NCBI RefSeq assembly: GCF_026625565.1
Contig: NZ_CP112998.1
Coordinates: 6,112,501-6,176,500, forward strand
Length of the DNA: 64,000 nucleotides
Direction of reading: 5' to 3'
DNA from: Dyadobacter pollutisoli
GTDB lineage: Bacteria > Bacteroidota > Bacteroidia > Cytophagales > Spirosomataceae
Of the stretch, positions 29,113 through 37,933 are shown piece by piece. Each line of letters opens with the position of its first letter. The first letter of the stretch is position 1. The notes beneath the pieces were generated by a model. It worked only from the letters and a program-made list of their open reading frames with translations. It did no database searches and was not told the origin of the DNA. The translations under genes and the position numbers were made by a program.

Positions 29113-29616
29113 TTAACGCTTGGAAAAAAGTTCCAAAAGGATAATTAAGAGGGCAGTGAAGAGCGCACTTGCGCCGATTCTGATCAATGTATAAAGGATC
29201 ATTCCAAAATTATTCATCTCCATGAAAAAAAGCATGGCATGATGCAAAAGTATAAGCGGCAAAATGTAAGCAAGAAAAGCACCAAGTCCCTGTGCCCGAA
29301 GCCCGACCTCTGCACGTTCTGCGCCTCTCGATTTCATTTGGTAATGGATCAGGAATGGCCGGACGTAAGCGATCATCACGGAGGCGGAGGCATGCATACC
29401 AAATGTATTGGAGAAAACGTCCACAGTGAAGCCAATACCGAATGCGATCAACAAAAGGTACATTCTGTCAATATCGGCAGGAAGCAGCAGTACGCCGGCA
29501 ATGTAAATGAAGCAGAACGCGTAATTGAACATTACGATATTCCGCATGAAGAAGATCTGCAAAAACAGGTAGAGCAGGATCATCAGGGAATATTGTATTG
29601 CTTCTCGTAAGCTCAT
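29113..29616 (-). CDS. mreD: Rod shape-determining protein MreD
   Basis: A 167-aa protein with about five hydrophobic segments. MreD is the inner-membrane part of the elongasome that links the MreB cytoskeleton to peptidoglycan synthesis. It follows mreC with a 4-nt overlap, which fixes the identity. The hydrophobic pattern and position support the call more than any single motif. 180 nt of AT-rich DNA without a gene separates it from the sigma-factor gene downstream. Confidence 0.9.
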   Translation of the reverse strand: MSLREAIQYSLMILLYLFLQIFFMRNIVMFNYAFCFIYIAGVLLLPADIDRMYLLLIAFGIGFTVDVFSNTFGMHASASVMIAYVRPFLIHYQMKSRGAERAEVGLRAQGLGAFLAYILPLILLHHAMLFFMEMNNFGMILYTLIRIGASALFTALLIILLELFSKR

Positions 29617-30452
29617 CGGGTTTCTACTGTACGTAATTTAAGATTTTCCTGCTCCCCAAGTTGTTGATTTTGTACCACATACACATATGACAGATTCCTG
29701 AAATCGGTAGCGAGGCGCAAAACAATGTTGTAAAAGGTCTGATTTGGGTTAACTGTCACGGTTTCTACTCTTCCTACCATAATGCCCGGTGGAAACACAG
29801 AATTCTGATCGGACGTAACAGCCGAGTCGCCTTTGAAAATCTTGGTATATTTCGAAACATCGATCATATCTACCAAATTGGGGTCCTTACCCTGCCATTT
29901 GGCATAACCGATTTCCTTGCTCCTCACCAATTTCGACGATACCATAAACTGTGAATGCAGAATGGAGGTGATCACGGAATAATTTTCCGAGCAAAAACGG
30001 ACCTTCCCTACAACACCCGTGGCAGATATAACACCCATTCCGGGCTTGATTCCATGCGCGGTACCCTTGTCAATCGTCAGGACATTGTTCGTCTTGTTGG
30101 TTTCATTATCAACCACTTTGGCCACGGTATAAGTAAATCGTGAGGCAAAAACGGAGTCGGGAATGTAGCCAGCAGGAGCATCAACAGGTTTCTTCTGGTT
30201 CAATGCAGTAACCAGAGCATGCAGGCGTGCATTCTCATTCGCCAGATCCGAGTTGATTTCGTCCAGCTTGGTATATTCTCTCGCAGAGTTGGAAAAAGCC
30301 AGTGTTTTGGCAACGTAATAATTGGAAGTATTGAAATACGTAGCGCCCCAGTATGTATTGCTGCGCACGATAAGCCATACACTGAGCACTTCCAGCAAAA
30401 CAAATACCAAAAAGAAACGATTCCGGACAACGAAATCAACGAGTTGGAGCAT
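29613..30452 (-). CDS. mreC: Rod shape-determining protein MreC
   Basis: The 279-aa product has an N-terminal membrane anchor (about residues 11-28), a coiled-coil region (EYTKLDEINSDLANENARLHALV, about 60-82), and a beta-rich periplasmic domain with DKGTAHGIKPGMGVIS and GVVGKV (about 125-147). MreC forms filaments that organise peptidoglycan enzymes. It overlaps mreD by 4 nt and lies 84 nt downstream of mreB. Confidence 0.95.
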   Translation of the reverse strand: MLQLVDFVVRNRFFLVFVLLEVLSVWLIVRSNTYWGATYFNTSNYYVAKTLAFSNSAREYTKLDEINSDLANENARLHALVTALNQKKPVDAPAGYIPDSVFASRFTYTVAKVVDNETNKTNNVLTIDKGTAHGIKPGMGVISATGVVGKVRFCSENYSVITSILHSQFMVSSKLVRSKEIGYAKWQGKDPNLVDMIDVSKYTKIFKGDSAVTSDQNSVFPPGIMVGRVETVTVNPNQTFYNIVLRLATDFRNLSYVYVVQNQQLGEQENLKLRTVETR

Positions 30453-30536
30453 GGGCTAAAATGTTCACGCGCAGTTCATCAATCGTCGCAAAAATAGAAA
30501 TCATTTTTCGATTGATGAACTGTGAACGATCCAATA

Positions 30537-31562
30537 CTACGAAATCAGTACCGGCTTGTATAATTCAAGATTTTTAAGGACTTCACCTGTACCTTTTACG
30601 ACCGCTTTTAATGGATCGTCGGCAATGTGAACAGGCAATTTGGTTTTTTGAGCAATACGTCTGTCCAGTCCATGGATCAGCGCGCCGCCGCCTGTAAGGT
30701 AAATTCCGTTTTTGAAAATATCAGCTGAAAGCTCAGGAGGCGAGATTTCAAGCGCCTTCATGACACCCTCTTCAATTTTCGAAATGGACTTATCGAGAGA
30801 GTATGCAATTTCACTGTAAGTAACCCGGATCTCCTTTGGAATACCTGTCATAAGGTCACGACCGCGTATCTGGTAATCGTCCAATGGAATTTCCAGCTCA
30901 GGAGAAGCAGAACCAATGGCCATTTTGATCAGCTCCGCAGAACGTTCCCCGATCAGCAGATTGTGCTCACGACGCATATAATCGACAATGTCCCTGGTGA
31001 AAACATCACCCGCAATACGTACCGACTGTTCGCAGACAATACCTGACAATGCAATAACCGCAATTTCAGTAGTACCACCGCCAATGTCGACAATCATCAC
31101 ACCATTAGGCTGGGTAATGTCAATACCGATACCGATGGCAGCCGCGATGGGCTCATGTACCATGTAAACCTCTTTTGCACCTGCATGCTCACAAGAATCC
31201 TTAACAGCACGTTTCTCAACCTCGGTAATTCCGGAAGGGATACAAACCACCATTCGATGTGAAGGAGTAAAGAACCGGCTTCCTGTATCGATCATTTTGA
31301 TCATCCCGCGGATCATCATTTCCGCGGCAGTAAAGTCTGCAATAACCCCGTCTTTTAGCGGACGGATTGTTTTGATATTCTCATTTGTCTTTTCGTGCAT
31401 TTGCATAGCTGTGTGTCCGATTGCTAAAACTTTGCCGGTGGTTTTATCCATGGCAATGATCGAAGGCTCATCAACAACTACTGTATCTTTATGGATGATC
31501 AGAGTATTTGCAGTACCCAGATCTATCGCTATATCGCTAGTCAAAAAATCAAACAATCCCAT
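30537..31562 (-). CDS. mreB: Rod shape-determining protein MreB
   Basis: This actin homolog polymerises under the membrane and guides cell elongation. The 341-aa length is normal. Visible are the N-terminal IDLGTANTLI phosphate-1 motif (about 13-22), a VIADFTAAEMM segment (about 74), the phosphate-2 motif VDIGGGTTEIAV (about 160-171) and the adenosine motif LTGGGALIHGLD (about 290-301). The promoter at 31604-31633 is a clear match. mreC and mreD follow in the usual order. Confidence 0.98.
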   Translation of the reverse strand: MGLFDFLTSDIAIDLGTANTLIIHKDTVVVDEPSIIAMDKTTGKVLAIGHTAMQMHEKTNENIKTIRPLKDGVIADFTAAEMMIRGMIKMIDTGSRFFTPSHRMVVCIPSGITEVEKRAVKDSCEHAGAKEVYMVHEPIAAAIGIGIDITQPNGVMIVDIGGGTTEIAVIALSGIVCEQSVRIAGDVFTRDIVDYMRREHNLLIGERSAELIKMAIGSASPELEIPLDDYQIRGRDLMTGIPKEIRVTYSEIAYSLDKSISKIEEGVMKALEISPPELSADIFKNGIYLTGGGALIHGLDRRIAQKTKLPVHIADDPLKAVVKGTGEVLKNLELYKPVLIS

Positions 31563-31603
31563 ATATTTTATTAAAATTTTCGCTCACTTTGATTTCAGGA
31601 TGG

Positions 31604-31633
31604 CAAAATTACAGATAAATAACCACAAACAAA
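31604..31633 (-). promoter_or_regulatory. Promoter of mreBCD
   Basis: Read on the minus strand: TTTG at 31633-31630, an 18-nt spacer, then TAATTTTG at 31611-31604. Both elements match the Bacteroidota housekeeping promoter exactly. The mreB ATG is about 42 nt downstream. Confidence 0.82.
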
Positions 31634-31721
31634 GGCATTTAAAAAAATTCGACATATCGCGTTTTCTGACCCAAAACGGGCACTAAAACAATGGTGTAGA
31701 ATGGAATTTACAAAACCTGTG

Positions 31722-31729
31722 TACCTTTG
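31722..31729 (+). promoter_or_regulatory. Promoter -7 element of the GH3-type gene
   Basis: TACCTTTG matches TAnnTTTG and ends only 8 nt before the ATG at 31738. Transcription would then start close to the A of the start codon, which implies a leaderless or near-leaderless mRNA. The -33 region shows ATTTAC rather than a perfect TTTG. Confidence 0.55.
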
Positions 31730-31737
31730 TTTTTACT

Positions 31738-33240
31738 ATGGGAATCAGAGCAATTTTGAGTGAGCCACTGGCTCAATACATTGTAAAACAACAGCAGGAT
31801 TGGATAAGCCGCAGCACAGAAGTTCAGGAAAAATGGCGGAAAGAGCTGGTTAAGACGGCAGCCGATACGCAGTTTGGCAGGGATCACTTCTTTAAAGATA
31901 TTCATTCTTATTCAGATTTCAAGGAAGCCATTCCGGTTCACGACTATGAAGATCTGAAGGATTACATTGCAAAGCTCAAAACTGGTGAGAGCGACGTGCT
32001 CTGGCCAGGCAAACCGCTGTATTTTGCCAAAACATCGGGTACTACTTCCGGTACCAAATACATTCCCATTTCCAAAGATTCTATCTCCAATCACATCAAC
32101 TCGGCGCGTAATGCCATTTTGACGTATATCGCTGAGACGAAAAAAGCGGCTTTCCTGGACAACAAGCTCATTTTCTTGTCAGGAAGCCCGATACTGACAG
32201 AAACCGGCGGGGTACTGACAGGACGCTTGTCAGGTATTTCCAATCACCACGTGCCAGCCTATCTGCGGTCCAATCAGATGCCCAGCTATGAAACCAATTG
32301 CATTGAGGATTGGGAAACCAAGCTGGATAAGATCATTGACGAAACGATAGATCAGCGGATGTCGCTGATATCCGGGATCCCTCCCTGGGTTCAAATGTAT
32401 TTTGACCGAATCATCGAGCGTACCGGCAAAAAGATCAAAGATGTGTTCCCGGAGTTTTCTCTCTTCATTTACGGTGGAGTGAATTTTGAGCCATATCGTG
32501 CCAAACTTTTCGAATCCATCGGGAAAAAGATCGATTCAATCGAACTGTACCCTGCGTCGGAAGGCTTTTTTGCCTATCAGGATTCTCAGACTGATGAGGG
32601 GCTGCTGTTGTTGCTGGATACCGGCATTTTTTACGAATTCATACCGGTTGAGCATTTCTTTGATGAAAACCCGAAACGGTTATCCATTAGTGAAGTAGAA
32701 ACAGGCCGTAACTATGCTGTGATCGTCAATAACAATGCAGGTCTGTGGGGATACTCGCTGGGAGATACTGTGAAATTTGTTTCCACGCAGCCATATAAAA
32801 TATTGGTTACCGGCCGGATCAAGCATTTTATTTCTGCATTTGGCGAACATGTTATCGGTGAAGAAATCGAAAAAGCATTGCGCTATGCCATGGAGCGCCA
32901 TCGGGAAGTAGAAGTGGTGGAATTCACAGTGGCGCCGATGGTAAATTCGGAGCAAGGCGGACTTCCTTATCATGAATGGCTCGTTGAATTTGCGACAATG
33001 CCTAATGACCGGGAAAAATTTGTGGAAGACATTGACAGACGCCTCACGGAGTTGAACATATATTATCAGGATCTGATCAAAGGAAATATTTTACGTCGCC
33101 TCGAACTGGTACCGCTGCGTAAGAACGCTTTCATCGATTTTATGCGCGCGAATGGAAAACTAGGCGGTCAGAATAAAGTTCCGAGATTATCCAATGACCG
33201 AAAAATTGCCGATGAGCTTGTCAGAATTAACCGGGCGTAA
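31738..33240 (+). CDS. GH3 family acyl-acid-amido synthetase-like protein
   Basis: A 500-aa protein of the GH3 type, ANL-superfamily enzymes that adenylate carboxylic acids and link them to amino acids in plants. The P-loop-like motif AKTSGTTSGTKYIPIS is near residues 97-112, the acid-site stretch YPASEGFFAYQD near 273, and YSLGDTVKF near 337. Bacterial members are common in Bacteroidota and their substrate is unknown. The flanking dxr gene starts 27 nt later and may be cotranscribed. Confidence 0.88.
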   Translation: MGIRAILSEPLAQYIVKQQQDWISRSTEVQEKWRKELVKTAADTQFGRDHFFKDIHSYSDFKEAIPVHDYEDLKDYIAKLKTGESDVLWPGKPLYFAKTSGTTSGTKYIPISKDSISNHINSARNAILTYIAETKKAAFLDNKLIFLSGSPILTETGGVLTGRLSGISNHHVPAYLRSNQMPSYETNCIEDWETKLDKIIDETIDQRMSLISGIPPWVQMYFDRIIERTGKKIKDVFPEFSLFIYGGVNFEPYRAKLFESIGKKIDSIELYPASEGFFAYQDSQTDEGLLLLLDTGIFYEFIPVEHFFDENPKRLSISEVETGRNYAVIVNNNAGLWGYSLGDTVKFVSTQPYKILVTGRIKHFISAFGEHVIGEEIEKALRYAMERHREVEVVEFTVAPMVNSEQGGLPYHEWLVEFATMPNDREKFVEDIDRRLTELNIYYQDLIKGNILRRLELVPLRKNAFIDFMRANGKLGGQNKVPRLSNDRKIADELVRINRA

Positions 33241-33267
33241 TTCCGGGACTTTTAATGCGATTGTAAA

Positions 33268-34428
33268 ATGAAAAAAAGAATAGCCATTTTGGGTTCCACC
33301 GGTTCTATCGGTACCCAGGCATTGGAAGTCATAGATGCGAATCCTGAAATTTTTTCGGTAGAGGTACTTACGGCTCAGGACAATGCGGATTTGCTGATCG
33401 AGCAAGCTGCCAAATTCCGTCCCAGGGAAGTGGTCATAGGCAATGAGAAGCATTTTGAAAAAGTAAAAACGGCCCTTTCTTCTTTACATATAAAGGTTTA
33501 TCAAGGAGCCGAAGCATTGGTTTCCGTTGTAGAATCGGACTTCATTGACATAGTACTGACGGCCATGGTGGGTTATGCCGGGCTGTTGCCTACCATTCAT
33601 GCCATCAGGGCTGGGAAAAATATCGCTCTCGCCAATAAAGAAACACTTGTTGTGGCCGGAGAACTGATCACCGGACTTGCGAAGCAGCACAACGTTAGCA
33701 TTTATCCTGTCGACTCCGAGCATTCAGCTATATTTCAATGTCTGGTAGGGGAAGAAAATAATCCGCTGGAAAAGATTGTTCTGACAGCTTCTGGTGGTCC
33801 ATTCAGAGGAAAAGTCCGCGCGTTTCTGGCCAGCGTGACCAAGGCGCAGGCTCTGAAACATCCGAACTGGACAATGGGGGCGAAAATAACGATCGACTCC
33901 GCAACGCTGATGAATAAGGGGCTGGAAGTGATCGAAGCCAAGTGGCTTTTCGACCTGGAAGCTTCTCAAATAGATGTGATCGTACATCCTCAGAGCATTA
34001 TCCATTCGCTGGTACAGTTTGAAGACGGGAGTATGAAGGCGCAAATGGGGCTGCCTGATATGAAGCTCCCGATCCAGTATGCATTGCATTACCCTGCCCG
34101 GTTGAAGTCCGCCTTTCCCCGTTTCAATTTTATCGATTACCCGTGCCTCACTTTTGAAAAGCCCGACCTGGATACTTTCAGGAATTTGGCGATAGCGTAT
34201 AATGTGTTGGAAAAAGGAGGAAATGCTGCCTGTGTCGTCAATGCGGCCAACGAAATTGCCGTTGACGCATTCCTCCATGATAAGATAGGATTTCTGGATA
34301 TTTCGGACGTAATTGTTGAAACCCTTGCTAAAATAGAATATGTTGGGAATCCTTCATATTCCGATTACGTTCACACCAATGAGGCTGCCAGACGATTTGC
34401 CTCTGAAATGATTCAGGTAAAAGTATAA
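33268..34428 (+). CDS. dxr: 1-deoxy-D-xylulose 5-phosphate reductoisomerase
   Basis: The second enzyme of the MEP pathway: it rearranges and reduces DXP to MEP with NADPH. The N-terminal NADPH motif GSTGSIGTQALEV is at residues 8-20. Metal and substrate motifs PVDSEHSAIFQCL (about 150), TASGGPFRG (about 175) and NKGLEVIEAKWLF (about 215) follow. The 386-aa length is normal. The next gene starts directly after its stop codon. Confidence 0.97.
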   Translation: MKKRIAILGSTGSIGTQALEVIDANPEIFSVEVLTAQDNADLLIEQAAKFRPREVVIGNEKHFEKVKTALSSLHIKVYQGAEALVSVVESDFIDIVLTAMVGYAGLLPTIHAIRAGKNIALANKETLVVAGELITGLAKQHNVSIYPVDSEHSAIFQCLVGEENNPLEKIVLTASGGPFRGKVRAFLASVTKAQALKHPNWTMGAKITIDSATLMNKGLEVIEAKWLFDLEASQIDVIVHPQSIIHSLVQFEDGSMKAQMGLPDMKLPIQYALHYPARLKSAFPRFNFIDYPCLTFEKPDLDTFRNLAIAYNVLEKGGNAACVVNAANEIAVDAFLHDKIGFLDISDVIVETLAKIEYVGNPSYSDYVHTNEAARRFASEMIQVKV

Positions 34429-34878
34429 ATGAAAACCACGTTGTTAAAGTACTTATCTGTTGCTCTTGCCAGTACGCTTAAATTTTTCGGAGGACCGATT
34501 GCCGGCGTTATCCTTAAATTGACCTGGGTAGAAACTGCTATTTGTTCAGCAGTAGGTATGATGTTTACCGTGCTGCTTTTGACGTATGTAGGCGGAGGAA
34601 TTCAGGCATTGCTTAAAAAACACCGCAAATCTCCCGCTAAGAAATTCACAAGAACCACGCGTATCGCTGTCAATATCTGGAAACGTTTCGGGATTATCGG
34701 TATCGCTTTTCTCACGCCACCATTGTTTACACCCATATTCGGACCCATTCTGGCGGTTGCGTTTAAGGTACCCCGCGCTTCGATTTTCCTTTGGATGTCA
34801 ATCAGCGCAATCCTGTGGGGCTTAGGGATTTCCTATATCGCCCACAAAGTGCATTTTATCCAGGACTGGATCAAATAG
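34429..34878 (+). CDS. Small integral membrane protein of unknown function
   Basis: A 149-aa protein with about four hydrophobic segments. Two related loops contain FFGGPIAGVILK (about 19) and TPIFGPILAVAFKVPRA (about 100-117). Between the second and third segments is a basic patch, KKHRKSPAKKFTRTTR. The pattern resembles small multidrug-export-like proteins in a very general way. It abuts dxr with no gap, so it is cotranscribed; any link to isoprenoids is speculation. Confidence 0.7.
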   Translation: MKTTLLKYLSVALASTLKFFGGPIAGVILKLTWVETAICSAVGMMFTVLLLTYVGGGIQALLKKHRKSPAKKFTRTTRIAVNIWKRFGIIGIAFLTPPLFTPIFGPILAVAFKVPRASIFLWMSISAILWGLGISYIAHKVHFIQDWIK

Positions 34879-34883
34879 GCTGA

Positions 34884-35648
34884 TTACCTGCTGACTTCCT
34901 TTTTTGGAGCAACTGTTTTCTTCATAAAGTCACCTTGCGAGAAGTACTTTTCAATGAGGCAGTACATTAATATGAAGAAGTACCTGCTTCCCATCTCCTT
35001 GATTTTGAGCTTGGATTCGCCATATTTCCGGTTTGTCCAACTATTGGGAACTACCGCATAATTGTAGCCTCTTACCATTGCTTTGAGCGGAAGCTCAATG
35101 GTCAGGTTAAAGTGAGGGGCCAAAAATGGTTTAATACCTTCGATAGTCTCTCTTTTGTAAAGCTTGAAGGCATTGGTAGTATCATTGTATTTGATACCCA
35201 TCAAAATGCGTACGATGAAATTAGCGACACGGTTGATCAGCTTTTTCACTGCGGGATAATCAACCACTTTTCCTCCTTTTTCCCAGCGGGAGCCGAAAAC
35301 GCAGTCATAATCGCCTTCCAGCATCTTGAAGTAATATTTGGCAAGATCCTCGGGATCATCAGACATATCGGCCATAAAAACCGCCACACAATCTCCTTTG
35401 AAACGTTCGAGACCATATCTTACCGCGTAGCCAAAACCATTGGGGCCCGGATTGGTGTAGTAAACCAATGTTGGAATTTCGAGAGAAAGCTCGTCCAAAA
35501 CCCTGAGCGTACCGTCTTTGGAATTGTCGTTTGTTACGCAGATCTCGTGAGGAATATTGTATTTATTTAATGTACTGTGCAGTGATGTTAATGTGTGAGT
35601 AATAGATTCCTCCTCGTTATAGGCTGGTATTACGACGCTTAGCTTCAT
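34884..35648 (-). CDS. Glycosyltransferase family 2
   Basis: The 254-aa product starts SVVIPAYNEEESI, the nucleotide-sugar motif of GT-A enzymes. It has the DxD region VAVFMADMSDDPEDL (about 90-104) and a C-terminal stretch of charged residues with no membrane segment. The C-terminal phrase NDTTNAFKLYKRE resembles polyprenol-phosphate sugar transferases. I used ATG at 35648 (MKLSVV); the 9-codon extension is unlikely. It converges with the membrane-protein gene at a 5-nt gap. Confidence 0.88.
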   Translation of the reverse strand: MKLSVVIPAYNEEESITHTLTSLHSTLNKYNIPHEICVTNDNSKDGTLRVLDELSLEIPTLVYYTNPGPNGFGYAVRYGLERFKGDCVAVFMADMSDDPEDLAKYYFKMLEGDYDCVFGSRWEKGGKVVDYPAVKKLINRVANFIVRILMGIKYNDTTNAFKLYKRETIEGIKPFLAPHFNLTIELPLKAMVRGYNYAVVPNSWTNRKYGESKLKIKEMGSRYFFILMYCLIEKYFSQGDFMKKTVAPKKEVSR

Positions 35649-35686
35649 AGATGTGAGTTGTTGAAAACAGTACAAATTAAAGATTA

Positions 35687-36517
35687 TTAATTTGAACTGC
35701 CAATTTTTTCCAGGTCCGAAAGTTGCCCCTCGTATTTAATAAGTGTCTTTTCGATCGTTCCCTGATAGCGATAGTCCAACCATTGATCCACATTTTCAAA
35801 CATTTCCTTCCGGTTCAATAAAAAATTCCGGTTAGTCTGAGAATGTACATTGCTGAGCCCGGCACTGTGTTTTCTATACACGCCCATGGTCTCAGGAAGG
35901 TACCCAATCTTTCCCTGTGCTGCCAGTTGTATCATTACCGCCCAGTCGCCTGCGGCCGCTTTCGCGTGCCAGTCGGCAAAGTCATTGGTCAAAAAATGGT
36001 TCCGGTAAACCCAACTGGCAGTAGCCATAAACCATTTATCTTCCAGAACGTCTTCAATGGTGGAAATTAGCTTCTGATCTTGTGGGTTAAAAAAGTGCTC
36101 GGGAGAGCCATCTTCGTAAGTAACCAGCATATTATGATGGCAAATTGCGAAATCAGGATTTTTGTCCAAAAAATCAACCTGCTTTTGAAGCTTCAATGGA
36201 TCGGTCCAATAGTCGTCTCCTTCACACATGGCGACATACTCGCCTTCACATGCTTTCAGTAATTGGAGTACATTGTTTCTGCCTGCAAACTCCCGCGGTT
36301 CTTTGGGGCCCTGATTTTCAGCATGCAAAAATGCCCGGATCCTTCCTGGATTCCGGGCAATGTATTGGCGAATGATATCGGGAGTGCTGTCGGTTGACGC
36401 ATCATCACCGATCACAATTTCGAAAGGAAAATCAGTCTGCTGCATCAATGCGCCATCGAGCATTTGTGCAATGTATTTTTCGTGATTGAATGCTGGTACG
36501 CAGACGGAAAGTTTCAT
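35687..36517 (-). CDS. Glycosyltransferase family 2, second copy of the cluster
   Basis: A 276-aa GT-A type enzyme. The N-terminal SVCVPAFNHEKYIAQMLDGAL and EIVIGDDASTDST hold the nucleotide-binding core, and the DxD-like CEGDDYWTDPLKLQKQV (about 97-113) holds the metal site. The motif YWTDPLKLQKQ is typical of family 2 enzymes for surface glycans. No membrane segment is present. It sits upstream of the other GT2 gene and downstream of the TA-like pair, all on the minus strand. Confidence 0.88.
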   Translation of the reverse strand: MKLSVCVPAFNHEKYIAQMLDGALMQQTDFPFEIVIGDDASTDSTPDIIRQYIARNPGRIRAFLHAENQGPKEPREFAGRNNVLQLLKACEGEYVAMCEGDDYWTDPLKLQKQVDFLDKNPDFAICHHNMLVTYEDGSPEHFFNPQDQKLISTIEDVLEDKWFMATASWVYRNHFLTNDFADWHAKAAAGDWAVMIQLAAQGKIGYLPETMGVYRKHSAGLSNVHSQTNRNFLLNRKEMFENVDQWLDYRYQGTIEKTLIKYEGQLSDLEKIGSSN

Positions 36518-36538
36518 CAGCCGGATACAGGGGCGGTT

Positions 36539-36763
36539 TTAAGTAGTTATAAATTCTTTTACCGAGTCTGCACTTATTTGTTGAAATGACAATCCCTGAA
36601 CATTTGTAAATGTTTTCGCATGTTCTATTGTCATGGAAACTGGATTTCCGTTGGCATCTAGATCAACTAACAGATTTTCATTTAAGTCCTCGGTAGACGC
36701 AACAGTATTTTGATTAAATACCAATAGAAGATTGTCCGTATCCTGAAAGTACCTTATATCCAT
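36539..36763 (-). CDS. DUF2283-like small protein, possible antitoxin
   Basis: A 74-aa acidic protein with short strands typical of the YuzE/DUF2283 group (DIRYFQDTDNLLLVFN, DLDANGNPVSMTIEHAK). Its start codon lies 3 nt after the stop of the restored frame of the toxin-like gene. Small pairs of a DUF4258-like and a DUF2283 protein occur widely as neighbours. I infer an antitoxin-type role; nothing in the sequence proves it. Confidence 0.65.
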   Translation of the reverse strand: MDIRYFQDTDNLLLVFNQNTVASTEDLNENLLVDLDANGNPVSMTIEHAKTFTNVQGLSFQQISADSVKEFITT

Positions 36764-36765
36764 GA

Positions 36766-37004
36766 TTAGTTTTCGGATTTAAATGAACGGTCGAAAAAAG
36801 CGTTGTGCAGGGTAACCCCATCGTCCAGCAGACAATACGCAAATATTTTTGGTTCTCCTCGATTTTGGCCCACCTTCGTATTCTCCCATCTGCCTGGATT
36901 TCTTGTTTTTCAGGAAAATTATAAACCTGCTCTATCCATTCCAGTTTGATGTCGTGGCGATCGGGACGTTCACGAGTAAACAGGAAATATTGTGTAAATT
37001 TCAT
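36766..37004 (-). pseudogene. DUF4258/RelE-like small protein, frameshifted
   Basis: The uninterrupted frame begins MKFTQYFLFTRERPDRHDI and runs through RIRRWAKIEENQKYLRIV. It then goes out of frame and would end inside the DUF2283 gene. In the adjacent frame the expected ending is present: LLDDGVTLHNAFFDRSFKSEN and stop at 36766, directly before the next ATG. The pattern RWAKI...KYLRIVLLDDGVTLHNAFFD suits the DUF4258/BrnT-like fold. A single missing base near 36830 explains the break, as a real mutation or a sequencing error. Confidence 0.72.
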
Positions 37005-37025
37005 AAGACCTATTTGAAACAGATC

Positions 37026-37844
37026 TTAACTAAAAACCTCCTTCAATTGCTCCACAGTAGGGAAGTCGGGCGTTACCAGTTCAGTTTCGGGTTTGTAAAT
37101 GTAAGCCATCGGGTAGCCGCGATCGATGAATGTTGGCTCGTCAAGATTATTATAACGAAGCTGCACCGACCAGCGAATGTTACGGGTAATGTTGTTGCCG
37201 GACTGGTGGATCAGGAATGCTGAGAAAACCAGAATGTCACCCACTTGAAATTCAGTCTGAACAAAATCTTCTTCTTTTAAAGAGGAGGTGATACCACCCT
37301 GGTAACCAGAAGTAGACGATTCCTGCAAACCAATCTTGTGGCTGCCCGGAATAACCTGCAAAGCACCAATGTCGGCACCAGCATCCACCATTGGAAACCA
37401 TATCACGGTACTGTCCAAAGAGCCCTGACCGGTTCGCCAGTCCTGATGTGCGTCCAGCTTCCAGTGCTTACTGCCGTCTTTGGATAAAAACCGGCTATTG
37501 AACTGCATAGCAGCACGTGCACCAATGATAGGATTGGTAAGACCAACCTCTTTCAAAAGGTTCTCGATTACAGGATCAACACCCAGCCTGTGCAGTGAAA
37601 ATGTATGCTGAACGGTTTTTCCTGTATTGACAAATGCATTGAAGTCTTTCTCGAAAAATTCGAACATCGCGTTTTCGAATGCATCACGGTCATCAATGTC
37701 AACCGACTTGCCGGTAACACGTTTGATCTGGGACGCGAAAATTTTTCGGGCGTCCTTATATATATTGCTGATCACATCCTTATCGAGGCGATTTCTCAAA
37801 AGGACATATCCGTCTCTGTTAAATTGTTCCTGAAGTGTACTCAT
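37026..37844 (-). CDS. Phytanoyl-CoA dioxygenase family protein
   Basis: A 272-aa Fe(II)/2-oxoglutarate-dependent oxygenase. The iron ligands are visible as HQDW (about 144), where H and D form the HxD motif, and a distal H in FLIHQSGNN (about 222) followed by the 2-oxoglutarate arginine in NIRWSVQLRY. Such enzymes hydroxylate lipids, sugars or natural products. The neighbours (methyltransferase, propeller protein, GT2 enzymes) suggest a role in a modified surface glycan or metabolite, which is inference. Confidence 0.85.
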   Translation of the reverse strand: MSTLQEQFNRDGYVLLRNRLDKDVISNIYKDARKIFASQIKRVTGKSVDIDDRDAFENAMFEFFEKDFNAFVNTGKTVQHTFSLHRLGVDPVIENLLKEVGLTNPIIGARAAMQFNSRFLSKDGSKHWKLDAHQDWRTGQGSLDSTVIWFPMVDAGADIGALQVIPGSHKIGLQESSTSGYQGGITSSLKEEDFVQTEFQVGDILVFSAFLIHQSGNNITRNIRWSVQLRYNNLDEPTFIDRGYPMAYIYKPETELVTPDFPTVEQLKEVFS

Positions 37845-37933
37845 TGTTTGATCACTTTTGTGACGTTTATTTTTTCAAATTTATCACTCTTTTAAAGTCA
37901 ACAGAATGATTTAGATCAGACTTTTTCAGGACG

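Noticed and set aside
36539..36763. Stand-alone DUF2283 as an enzyme
   Set aside because: It is too short and lacks catalytic residues; the neighbour layout favours an accessory or antitoxin role.
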